A stretch of 49,498 bases of DNA, from assembly GCA_009779975.1 (NCBI GenBank), contig WRAY01000017.1, positions 1-49,498 on the forward strand. The letters run 5' to 3'. A program made the translations under genes and the position numbers. A model generated the notes under the pieces. The model ran no database searches. It was not told where the DNA came from and saw only the letters and a list, made by a program, of their open reading frames with translations. Below are positions 30,708 through 38,913 of this stretch, piece after piece; the stretch's first letter is position 1, and each line of letters opens with the position of its first letter. The DNA comes from Bacillota bacterium. GTDB lineage: Bacteria > Bacillota > Clostridia > Christensenellales > Pumilibacteraceae.

Positions 30708-33443
30708 ATGGGATTAATTTCATTTGTAATGGGCAGTGACAATCGTCGGCAAGTAAAGAAGTTGACGGCAATGGCAAACAAAATCACTGCCATTGAACAA
30801 AAATACAAAGACATGTCGGACGAGGAATTGAAGTCTCAAACCGACAAGTTTCGCAAAAGATTAAAAAGCGGACTGGAAAGTCTTGAAGACATTTTGCCTG
30901 AGGCGTTTGCAACAGTGAGAGAGGCATCAATTCGTGTTCTTGGAATGCGTCACTTTGATGTGCAGTTAATGGGAGGCATTTGCTTGCACCAAGGACGAAT
31001 TTCTGAAATGAGAACAGGTGAGGGCAAAACGCTTGTTTCAACTCTGCCGGCATATTTGAACGCACTCGAAGGAAAAGGTGTTCATATTGTCACAGTCAAT
31101 GACTATCTTGCAAAAAGGGATGCTGAGTGGATAGGAAAAATCCACCGCTTTTTGGGTCTGACTGTCGGCGTTGCTATTTCAGGCATGGAACCAAAATCAA
31201 AAAGAGAGGCATATAATTGCGACATAACTTATGCAACAAACAATGAGTTAGGCTTTGACTATCTTCGTGATAACATGGTCATCTACAAAGAAGATCGTGT
31301 CCAAAGAGAGTTGAACTATGCAATCGTGGACGAGGTCGACAGTATTTTGATTGACGAGGCGAGAACTCCATTAATCATTTCAGGGCGTGGGAATAAGTCG
31401 AGTGAAATGTATCACACCGCTCAACGCTTTGCAAAGAGTCTGACAAAAGCGGATTATGACCATGACGAAAAGAAAAAAGCAATCAATTTGACAGACGAGG
31501 GTATAACAAAAGCGGAAACTTATTTTAATATTGACGAATTAGCCTCAACTGAACATACCGAGTTAAACCACCATATCAACAACGCAATTAGAGCGAATTT
31601 CGTCATGAAACGAGACAAAGACTATGTTGTTGACAAAGGCGAGATTATCATTGTTGACGAAAACACAGGCCGTCTTATGATTGGAAGAAGATACAGTGAA
31701 GGTCTTCACCAAGCAATTGAAGCAAAAGAAAATGTGAAAGTGCAAAGTGAAAACAAAACGCTTGCAACAATAACTTTCCAAAACTATTTCAGACTGTATC
31801 CAAAACTTAGCGGAATGACAGGAACGGCGAAAACCGAGGAGACCGAGTTCAGAGAAATCTATAGCATGGATGTTGTGACGATACCAACCAACAAAGACAG
31901 TCAAAGAGTTGACGAAAATGACCAAATCTATGCAACAATCGAAGGAAAAATAAAAGCGATACTGGAAGATATTATTGAATGCACCGAAAGAGGACAGCCT
32001 GTTCTTGTTGGAACAACAGATGTTGAAAAATCGGAAGAGTTGTCAAAACTTCTTCACAAAAGAAAAATCAGACACAATCTTTTGAATGCAAAAAACCATG
32101 AGAAAGAGGCGGAAATTGTCGCCCAAGCAGGGAAACTTAATGCTGTGACAATTTCAACAAACATGGCCGGCCGCGGAACTGACATCATCTTAGGCGGAAA
32201 CTCTGAGTTTATGGCACTTGAAAAGATGCGCAGCGAAGGCTTTGATGAAAAAGCAATTTATAATGCGACATCATATTTCAACACAACTGATGAGAGCATT
32301 TTAGAAGCAAGAAAAAAATTCAAAGAATATCACGATGAATTCAAAACAGACCTTGCTCCGGAAAGAGAACAAGTAATAGAGGTCGGCGGACTTCGCATTA
32401 TCGGAACGGAACGGCATGAGTCAAGGCGTATTGACAATCAGTTGAGAGGTCGTGCCGGTCGTCAGGGTGATATCGGTTCATCAGTTTTCTATATTTCTAT
32501 GGAAGATGATTTGGCTCGCCTTTTTGCATCTGACAGAATGAAAAGAATGGTCGGATTTATAACAGGAGAAGAGGATGACCAAGCCTTGTCATTGAAAATG
32601 CTCACTCGCGGCATTGAAAACGCTCAAAGAAGTATTGAGGGAAAAAACTATTCAATCCGTCGTCAAGTTCTTGAATACGACAATGTCATGAACACAATGA
32701 GAACAACTATTTATGGCGATAGAAACAAGGTTTTGGAAGGAAAAAGCGTTCACAAAGAAGTTAATCACATGATGCGTGAACAAGTTGAAAATGTTGTCGG
32801 AACTCATGTTGACCCTCGTCTTGACTGGACTGAGTGGGAAATTGAAGACCTCAACAAAGACATTGAACAAAAAATTCTTGCCGGAAGAAAAGACTTTTTA
32901 ACAAAAGAATATATTTCGAAACACGCCCAAGAAGAAATCATCGACTATGTCCATGACGAAATGCAAAAAACCTATGTGGAAAAAGTTGACGAGGCGGAAA
33001 AAATGGGCGTTGACTTTGAAGAGATTGAAAGAGTAATTCTTCTTAGAGTTGTTGACAACGAATGGATGGATCATATTGACATTATGGACAGTTTGCGTCG
33101 AGGTGTCGGTCTTAAAGCCTATGGTCAGCAAAATCCAATCACTGCCTACAAACAAGAAGGCTTTGCAATGTTTGACGATATGAATGAGAGAATCAAAGAA
33201 AAAACCGTTAATATGTTAATGCGTGTAAATGTCGAACAAGCACCTCTTCGCCGTGAACAGCAAATGGTCGAAACGAGTGCCAAAATGGGTGGCGGAATGC
33301 CGGGACAAGAAAAAACAGTAGTTCAAAAAACAGTAGTGAACGCAAAGAAAAACATATCGAGAAATGACCCTTGTCCATGCGGAGCAAAATATCCCGACGG
33401 CAACGCAAAGAAATATAAGAATTGCTGTGAAGCGAATGAATAA
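30708..33443 (+). CDS. secA: Preprotein translocase ATPase SecA
   Basis: SecA drives secretory proteins through SecYEG using ATP. The 911-residue protein has Walker A within MRTGEGKT (Lys107), the DEVD box at 208-211, the preprotein cross-linking domain, the second nucleotide-binding fold with TNMAGRGTDI and GRAGRQGD, and the C-terminal zinc motif CPCGAKYPDGNAKKYKNCC, which binds SecB or the ribosome in other bacteria. The zinc motif is complete. AGGAGAG precedes ATG 30708. The only SecB-like protein in the window belongs to the toxin-antitoxin module and need not work with SecA. Confidence 0.98.
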   Translation: MGLISFVMGSDNRRQVKKLTAMANKITAIEQKYKDMSDEELKSQTDKFRKRLKSGLESLEDILPEAFATVREASIRVLGMRHFDVQLMGGICLHQGRISEMRTGEGKTLVSTLPAYLNALEGKGVHIVTVNDYLAKRDAEWIGKIHRFLGLTVGVAISGMEPKSKREAYNCDITYATNNELGFDYLRDNMVIYKEDRVQRELNYAIVDEVDSILIDEARTPLIISGRGNKSSEMYHTAQRFAKSLTKADYDHDEKKKAINLTDEGITKAETYFNIDELASTEHTELNHHINNAIRANFVMKRDKDYVVDKGEIIIVDENTGRLMIGRRYSEGLHQAIEAKENVKVQSENKTLATITFQNYFRLYPKLSGMTGTAKTEETEFREIYSMDVVTIPTNKDSQRVDENDQIYATIEGKIKAILEDIIECTERGQPVLVGTTDVEKSEELSKLLHKRKIRHNLLNAKNHEKEAEIVAQAGKLNAVTISTNMAGRGTDIILGGNSEFMALEKMRSEGFDEKAIYNATSYFNTTDESILEARKKFKEYHDEFKTDLAPEREQVIEVGGLRIIGTERHESRRIDNQLRGRAGRQGDIGSSVFYISMEDDLARLFASDRMKRMVGFITGEEDDQALSLKMLTRGIENAQRSIEGKNYSIRRQVLEYDNVMNTMRTTIYGDRNKVLEGKSVHKEVNHMMREQVENVVGTHVDPRLDWTEWEIEDLNKDIEQKILAGRKDFLTKEYISKHAQEEIIDYVHDEMQKTYVEKVDEAEKMGVDFEEIERVILLRVVDNEWMDHIDIMDSLRRGVGLKAYGQQNPITAYKQEGFAMFDDMNERIKEKTVNMLMRVNVEQAPLRREQQMVETSAKMGGGMPGQEKTVVQKTVVNAKKNISRNDPCPCGAKYPDGNAKKYKNCCEANE

Positions 33444-33538
33444 TAAGTGAAAAGTGAAAGGTGAAAAGTAAAGTTAAGTTGTCTCCAAGTTAATTCTGAC
33501 AATACTTTTTATCTTTCACTTTTTAATTTTTACTTAAT
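33443..33538. repeat. AAAGTGA heptad palindromic element
   Basis: Left arm TAAGTGA, AAAGTGA, AAGGTGA, AAAGTAA; core AGTTAAGTTGTCTCCAAGTT and on; right arm TTTTATC, TTTCACT, TTTTAAT, TTTTACT. It begins at the secA stop. Confidence 0.8.
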
Positions 33539-33550
33539 TTTAAAAACCTA

Positions 33551-33579
33551 TTGACAGCAAACGCTTTTTATGGTATAAT
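33551..33579 (+). promoter_or_regulatory. Perfect-consensus promoter of the surface phosphatase gene
   Basis: TTGACA (33551-33556), 17-bp spacer, TATAAT (33574-33579). The leader of about 70 bases ends in GAGGAGAGAGG before ATG 33653. A perfect consensus suggests strong basal expression. Confidence 0.85.
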
Positions 33580-33652
33580 AGACTTTCCAAAACTAAAACA
33601 AGATATTCAAAAAATAATCGGACAAAATTGGAATTAAAGAGGAGAGAGGTTG

Positions 33653-36600
33653 ATGAGAGTAAACAAGAAAACAAAAAGAATATTACTTAGTTTTTTGGTG
33701 GTGACAGTTTTAGTTCTTACCACAATTTTAAATTTTAGAATAACTACTATTGTTTATAGTGCTAGTTCTCCTTTTGTTTTGCAAAGAAGTTCATATGCTC
33801 GGTCTCAAGAGCATGCTCGATTAACCTCACGCACAGAGCCTCTAAATATTATCTTTATGATTGGAGACGGCATGGGATTTAATCATATTGAGGCGGCAAG
33901 ATGGTTCAGAGCAACAAGAGATAATTTTGACGGCGGGACATATGCAATGCCGACAACCATGTTGTCCTATGACACCGGACTTCTCTATATGGAGACGCTT
34001 CCATTTCACGGAAGTGTCGTGACAGCAGACCTTAATACTTTGAGAGGTGACAGGGCATATCCTGATAGTGCATCGAGCGGAACGGCGCTTGCAAGCGGAA
34101 ACAAAGTTAACAGAGGCTGGCTCGGTCAAAACGAAAACTCGTTCTATGCAAGCATTATGGAACTGGCACGAGACGCCGGGATGAGAACAGGATTGATTAA
34201 TGACGGCACAAGTTGGGATGCGACAACCGCTGCATTTGCAGGAGTTAATAACGCTTCTCGAAGCAACGGCTATTCTAATCTTTCCCAAATTCTTTCAGGC
34301 GGATTTGATGTCAGATTCAGTGGTCGGGTTGACGGCGGAAACAACTATATGGGATCTGTAACTTATGCAAATATTAGGACATATGCTGAAAATCTTAACT
34401 ACACTGTTTTTGACAGTCCTTTAATTAACGATGTTGACACTCGCCTAAATGAAATAGATGCTTATATTGCGGCAAATCCGGGAAGTTCGATTTTAGCAAC
34501 AATAAGAGGAATGGGCGGAAGAAATATGAATAATATTTCTCATCATGGTCACGCTCAAGCAAGGTTAACAAGAGCGGCAATCAATATGCTCGACAATCAT
34601 CCCGACAACAACAACGGCTTTTTTTTGATGGTTGAAAATGACTACATAGACAATTTTTCTCATGACAACTACCTATACGGTGCATTAAATCAACTAATCC
34701 GCTTTGATTGGGCAGTTCAAGAGGCAATGAATTTTGCAAGAGAGTGCGGCAATACAATCGTCATAGTCACTGCCGATCATGAGTGCGGAGACTTTAGATT
34801 TCCAAATAATGCCCAAAGATTGACAAACAGAGACCAATTAAGACTGAATGAGTTTGGAAGAGACCAAATGCCTCCCGAGGGTCAAAATCCTCATCAACAT
34901 CGTCATCCGTTTTATAATTTCTACAATCATACTAATGTGGATATCCCGATTTTTGCTTATGGTCCGACAGAAAAAATTCAGCAACTGCTCTTCAGAGATA
35001 TTCGTAATTATGGTTATGTTGACGGAAGAAGGTCAGTGGATGACACTAGGGCAATAGACCTTACCAGAATTCCAAAATTTTTAGCAGCGGAATTAGGATT
35101 TCAACTTGACCATGATGTAAGAGCAGAAGAAGCAGCAAATATTGAACATATTATTTTGACGCAAACCGGCGGACTTCGAACTGCAATGCAAGGAGTAACA
35201 AACCCAAGAGTAAAGATATCTTCACATTGGGGAATCGGCTTAAATCAAGCGGACATTGATTTTATCAACAGTTCAAATATTTCTTATCTTGACCTAAGAG
35301 ACACTCAGTTCGACGGCGGAGTTAGAGTTAATGTTTCCGTTCCTAATAATGCGTTTATGGGAAACTCTGATTTAAGAACTGTGTTTTTGCCCTCAAATGT
35401 TATTGAAGTCGGAGAAAATGCTTTTAGAAACACATTTATCAAAGATATTGTTTTTCCATATCCGATAGTCAATGACAATCTCTACACTTGGCATTTTAGG
35501 CAAAGAGACTTTACTTATCGTCAAATCCCTTATGGAACTTATCGTGCAGTTTATAATTTGCCGTTTCGTATCGGAGAGTCATCTTTTGAAAACACCCCTA
35601 ATCTAAGATGGGTAAAACTTCCCTACACAATAAGAGAAGTTGGTGCAAATGCGTTTCACAATTCATCTTTAGAACATGTTGTTATCCGCAGAATACCAAC
35701 AGTTTCTGCGCCGATAACAGCAGGGATAAATGCATTTGGGTCAAATGTCACAATACTTGCAAGAAATGTCGCAGCACTGAGTGCGGCACAAGGTTTTGCA
35801 TCATATACTATTAATCACCTCACTCATGATATTAGAACTCCTGAGAGGTTTGCAAATATCGCCCAATTCGGCTCTCATCAAATAATGTATCACGGAAGCG
35901 GTCAACAGAGAGTAAACTTCGGAGTGAGAGGACAAAATGTCAGACTTTTCACAACCGGTGTCACGGGAGTTAACAGTTGGATGGGAACAGGTGCGCAAGC
36001 AAATGTCGCCTATCACATCAACCCCTCAATTGTTGATATGTCAAATGCTGATGTTCCTGTTATTTCAGGTTGGAACAGAGTTAATTCAAATTTGAGAGAG
36101 TTTATTGCCTCGCCGTCAATTCATATGGCAGCACATCCTTCTTCTGCTGTTTACACAAACGCAAACAGGTTTTTAGCAAACACTTTTAACACTGCTCCTT
36201 TGGAAGAGTTAGTTTTTGTTGGCATGACTCCGTTTAATATGGGGACAAATGTATTTAATAGTGCCAGACCTTATCCAAGAATTTTTGTTCCGTATGCGGC
36301 AAGAGCAGCGTTTGTTGCCCATGCTCATTGGGGAGGGCTTACAAACTATATTCAGGAGTGGAATATAAACGACCTAACGGATGTCGAAGAAAATATTTTA
36401 GCGCTTGATTTTAGCAATCTGCAAACAGTTCAAGTTCAGAGCATAAGAAATGATTTTAGCAAACTTCCAAGATTTTTGCAGCGAGAAATCGCTCCAAGAC
36501 TTCTTCTGGCACTGGAGAAAGCGGAAAGGCAACTTGGTGAAATATTACCAAATCCCGTGACAGACATAACAATACAAGGTGAAAGAAATTTATTAGTTCG

Positions 36601-37708
36601 ACCGAATCATGCCGCAATTCCATTGACAGTGTCCGTTCAGCCCGCTAATGCCGACATTCACACAATTGTTTGGTCATCATCAAATGAAAGTGCTGCAACT
36701 GTTTCATCAGTCGGGGTTGTGACAATTCAAGGAGTCGGAACGGCGATCATTAATGCCTCAATTCAAGGAAATCCTGCAATCCAAGACCACATCACAATAA
36801 CCGTTCAAAATGTAGTGTCCGCAATTCAAATTCAAGGCGGAAACAGAAATCTTATTACAGGGGAAACACTTCCGTTAACATTTGAAAGAATTCCCATTGA
36901 TGCCCAAAACCCTGTTGTCTCATGGACATCGTCAAACACAGCAGTTGCAGCCGTTTCTGCAAACGGTGTTGTCACAGCGAGAGAAGAGGGAGAAGCAAGA
37001 ATAACAGTCTCAACAGTAATCTTTTTTGAGCCGATATTGCACTATATCTACATAACAGTCCGAGACCCAGTGCCTGCAGCAAGTATCACAATTTATGGCG
37101 GAAACAGGGAAGTGCTTGTCGGAAGCGACCCAATTCAACTGATTGTTGAAACTTATCCGACTCCAAATGACTCAACAATTCTTTTTCAAACAAGCAACGA
37201 AAATGTTGCAACAGTGAATAGTAGCGGTCTTATCACAGTTCATGGAGCAGGAACAGCAAGAATAACTGCCTCGATTCAAGGAGATTTTGCAACTCAAGAC
37301 CATATTTATATAACAGTTGCCGAACAAACAACCTTAATAACTCCAACAATTCAAATAACCGGCGGAGTTAGTCAAGTTCAACTGGGCTCTGATGTTTTCC
37401 AACTAGGTGCAGCCGTCACCCCATCAGGACAAACAATTGTTTGGACATCAAGCGACACAACGGTTTTGACAGTTTTTAATGGGTTGGTCACTGTAATAGG
37501 TGTCGGCACTGCTCAAATCACAGCAACAATTGAAGGCACAACAATTTCCAGCACAATAACAATAACAGTTATTGAGCCTTTGCCGATTAACGGCGGCTGC
37601 AAAAGTTTAAGTGTTGCTTCTTACAGTGTTATTGCTTTTTCGGTTTTAATTTTTTCAGGCGTTTTGATTCTATCACTATCAAAACGACGCCGCAAAAAAC
37701 ACCGATAA
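33653..37708 (+). CDS. Cell-surface alkaline phosphatase with BspA-like repeats and Big_2 domains
   Basis: The 1351-residue protein begins with a basic N-terminus and a hydrophobic signal at 10-30. An alkaline phosphatase domain follows (about 60-480): metal-binding IFMIGDGMG, nucleophile Ser139 in PDSAS, TADHECGD near 373-380, and a His-rich HQHRHPFYNFYNH with His426. Residues about 520-720 contain leucine-rich BspA-type repeats (AFMGNSDLRTVFLPS, SFENTPNLRWVKLP). From about 965, four bacterial Ig-like Big_2 domains follow (VWSSSNESAATVSS is typical). The end is a membrane helix plus RRRKKHR. The enzyme is therefore displayed outside the cell on a stalk. A TTG one codon earlier is possible, but ATG 33653 is better spaced from GGAGAGAGG. 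The last 80 bases overlap the convergent CPBP gene. Confidence 0.9.
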   Translation: MRVNKKTKRILLSFLVVTVLVLTTILNFRITTIVYSASSPFVLQRSSYARSQEHARLTSRTEPLNIIFMIGDGMGFNHIEAARWFRATRDNFDGGTYAMPTTMLSYDTGLLYMETLPFHGSVVTADLNTLRGDRAYPDSASSGTALASGNKVNRGWLGQNENSFYASIMELARDAGMRTGLINDGTSWDATTAAFAGVNNASRSNGYSNLSQILSGGFDVRFSGRVDGGNNYMGSVTYANIRTYAENLNYTVFDSPLINDVDTRLNEIDAYIAANPGSSILATIRGMGGRNMNNISHHGHAQARLTRAAINMLDNHPDNNNGFFLMVENDYIDNFSHDNYLYGALNQLIRFDWAVQEAMNFARECGNTIVIVTADHECGDFRFPNNAQRLTNRDQLRLNEFGRDQMPPEGQNPHQHRHPFYNFYNHTNVDIPIFAYGPTEKIQQLLFRDIRNYGYVDGRRSVDDTRAIDLTRIPKFLAAELGFQLDHDVRAEEAANIEHIILTQTGGLRTAMQGVTNPRVKISSHWGIGLNQADIDFINSSNISYLDLRDTQFDGGVRVNVSVPNNAFMGNSDLRTVFLPSNVIEVGENAFRNTFIKDIVFPYPIVNDNLYTWHFRQRDFTYRQIPYGTYRAVYNLPFRIGESSFENTPNLRWVKLPYTIREVGANAFHNSSLEHVVIRRIPTVSAPITAGINAFGSNVTILARNVAALSAAQGFASYTINHLTHDIRTPERFANIAQFGSHQIMYHGSGQQRVNFGVRGQNVRLFTTGVTGVNSWMGTGAQANVAYHINPSIVDMSNADVPVISGWNRVNSNLREFIASPSIHMAAHPSSAVYTNANRFLANTFNTAPLEELVFVGMTPFNMGTNVFNSARPYPRIFVPYAARAAFVAHAHWGGLTNYIQEWNINDLTDVEENILALDFSNLQTVQVQSIRNDFSKLPRFLQREIAPRLLLALEKAERQLGEILPNPVTDITIQGERNLLVRPNHAAIPLTVSVQPANADIHTIVWSSSNESAATVSSVGVVTIQGVGTAIINASIQGNPAIQDHITITVQNVVSAIQIQGGNRNLITGETLPLTFERIPIDAQNPVVSWTSSNTAVAAVSANGVVTAREEGEARITVSTVIFFEPILHYIYITVRDPVPAASITIYGGNREVLVGSDPIQLIVETYPTPNDSTILFQTSNENVATVNSSGLITVHGAGTARITASIQGDFATQDHIYITVAEQTTLITPTIQITGGVSQVQLGSDVFQLGAAVTPSGQTIVWTSSDTTVLTVFNGLVTVIGVGTAQITATIEGTTISSTITITVIEPLPINGGCKSLSVASYSVIAFSVLIFSGVLILSLSKRRRKKHR

Positions 37709-38570
37709 TTGCGGTGATAATTATTTGGGTATTTGTGAAAAAAATACCGCTTCCTAACATTGTTATCAAACTACCGCCAAGATTAAATACAAAGTGAGCA
37801 ATAACTGCCCACCAAACAGTTTTAGTAACAAACACCAAATAACCCCAAATTAACCCCAAAAGCAAAGTATATCCAAGTTGCATAAGGTCAAGATTAAATA
37901 GGTGAAAAAGTGAGAAAAGAACGGCAGAAATAAGTATTGGCAACGCATAACGCATAACGCATAACGCATAGCGACTATTGGAATTATTTTTCAAAATACT
38001 CTTACTTTCGTTATGCGTTATGCATTGTGCATTGTGTGCTGAAAAAATTGTTTGAAACAACTCAAACAACAATAACAACACCAATCCGCGAAAAAATACT
38101 TCCTCAAAAACTGCAACCGCACTATTAAAAAACAAAAAAACAAAAACTTCTCCCGCCGTTGCAGATAATGCTGCTTGTCCGGTGATAAGTGATGCAAAAG
38201 GAAAATTAAAAATGCTGACAAGCATGACAACAACAATAACCAAAATAATTTGGAGCGGAGGCAACTTGCCGCCCTCTTTTTTTTTAGTATCCAAATTGCT
38301 TTTATCAGTGTCAACTTGCAGGAGGTTGTTGACCGCCCCTGTAATTTCACAATATTTATTAGTAGTTTTAAATTTCAAATAACTCGAAAACCCAAAAACC
38401 ACCAACAATACAATCCCTAATCCCGAAAAAACAACTCGAACAAGCGCCCACGCTAAATAATCCTCTATATTCAAAAATGAAACAGGAAATAAAACACAAG
38501 CCGCAGCAAACATTAAAACTGCAATCAACTTTAAAATAATATTCAAAATATTACTCTGTTTTTTTGTCAT
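37629..38570 (-). CDS. CPBP-family intramembrane metalloprotease
   Basis: The 313-residue protein has about eight membrane helices and the three CPBP (Abi) motifs: EEVFFR at 156-161, FSLFH at 219-223 and HFVFN at 259-263. Relatives are intramembrane proteases such as Rce1, or bacteriocin self-immunity proteins. Two repeat-derived insertions are present. Residues about 77-108 come from the GC-rich palindrome family, in a loop between helices. Residues about 178-210 come from an AACGCAT element, between motifs 1 and 2. Both keep the frame and the motifs. The 3' end overlaps the phosphatase gene by 80 bases on the opposite strand and encodes the last membrane helix plus a basic tail. Confidence 0.85.
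   Translation of the reverse strand: MTKKQSNILNIILKLIAVLMFAAACVLFPVSFLNIEDYLAWALVRVVFSGLGIVLLVVFGFSSYLKFKTTNKYCEITGAVNNLLQVDTDKSNLDTKKKEGGKLPPLQIILVIVVVMLVSIFNFPFASLITGQAALSATAGEVFVFLFFNSAVAVFEEVFFRGLVLLLLFELFQTIFSAHNAQCITHNESKSILKNNSNSRYALCVMRYALPILISAVLFSLFHLFNLDLMQLGYTLLLGLIWGYLVFVTKTVWWAVIAHFVFNLGGSLITMLGSGIFFTNTQIIITAIIGVFCGVVLIVIESKRLKKLKPKKQ
37941..38037 (-). repeat. AACGCAT element inserted in frame in the CPBP gene
   Basis: Plus-strand left arm CAACGCATAACGCATAACGC and more, core with GGAATTATTTTTCAAAATAC, right arm CGTTATG, CGTTATG, CATTGTG, CATTGTG. Translated with the gene it gives AHNAQCITHNESKSILKNNS and RYALCVMRYAL, in the same frame as the glmM copies. Confidence 0.85.
38255..38343 (-). 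repeat. GC-rich palindromic repeats inserted in frame in the CPBP gene
   Basis: GGAGGCAACTTGCCGCCCTC (about 38257-38276) and AGGTTGTTGACCGCCCCTGT (38323-38342) are family ends separated by about 45 bases. They encode GAVNNLLQ and EGGKLPPLQ around a Lys/Asp-rich spacer in a cytoplasmic or outside loop. Confidence 0.7.
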
Positions 38571-38611
38571 TTGTTTTTTTAAAAATTTTTCAAAAAAGGG
38601 GACAAAATCAT

Positions 38612-38648
38612 TTGACGCCCTTGAAAAATTATGATATTATGATATAAT
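38612..38648 (+). promoter_or_regulatory. Two overlapping promoters for rpoBC
   Basis: P1: TTGACG (38612-38617), 17-bp spacer, TATTAT (38635-38640). P2: TTGAAA (38621-38626), 16-bp spacer, TATAAT (38643-38648). The leader before rpoB is about 260 bases. The 343-base gap from the CPBP start to rpoB holds these, a hairpin and a heptad element. Confidence 0.65.
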
Positions 38649-38740
38649 GCGTATTTTATGCGATTAATATTTTCCAGTTTTTAGTTAATTAGAAATGTCA
38701 CAACCGTATATATTCTAAATCAAATAAAAAGATAAGTCAA

Positions 38741-38776
38741 CTTTTTTCACCACAGATGTGAAAAAAGAGTTTTTTG
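38741..38776 (+). promoter_or_regulatory. Terminator-like hairpin in the rpoB leader
   Basis: CTTTTTTCAC (38741-38750), loop CACAGAT, GTGAAAAAAG (38758-38767), then AGTTTTTT. The 10-bp stem is perfect but AT-rich, so it may be a weak terminator (attenuator) or a processing site upstream of rpoBC. Confidence 0.45.
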
Positions 38777-38789
38777 CATTAAAATTTTA

Positions 38790-38877
38790 GTGATTAGTGG
38801 TTGATGATTGGTAATTAGTGATTGATTAAAATATTTTTTTGACATTCATTAATCATTAATCACTAAACATTAATCAC
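38790..38877. repeat. GTGATTA heptad palindromic element before rpoB
   Basis: Left arm GTGATTA, GTGGTTG, ATGATTG, GTAATTA, GTGATTG; right arm CATTAAT, CATTAAT, CACTAAA, CATTAAT, CAC. The right arm is drifting from the family consensus. It ends about 37 bases before the rpoB start. Confidence 0.8.
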
Positions 38878-38913
38878 AAATGAAATATTCCATTTAAAGA
38901 GGAAAAACAAAAA

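Noticed and set aside
37629-37708. Overlap as a sign that one convergent gene is falsely extended
   Set aside because: Both reading frames encode a plausible final membrane helix and basic tail with no internal alternative stop, so both ends were kept.
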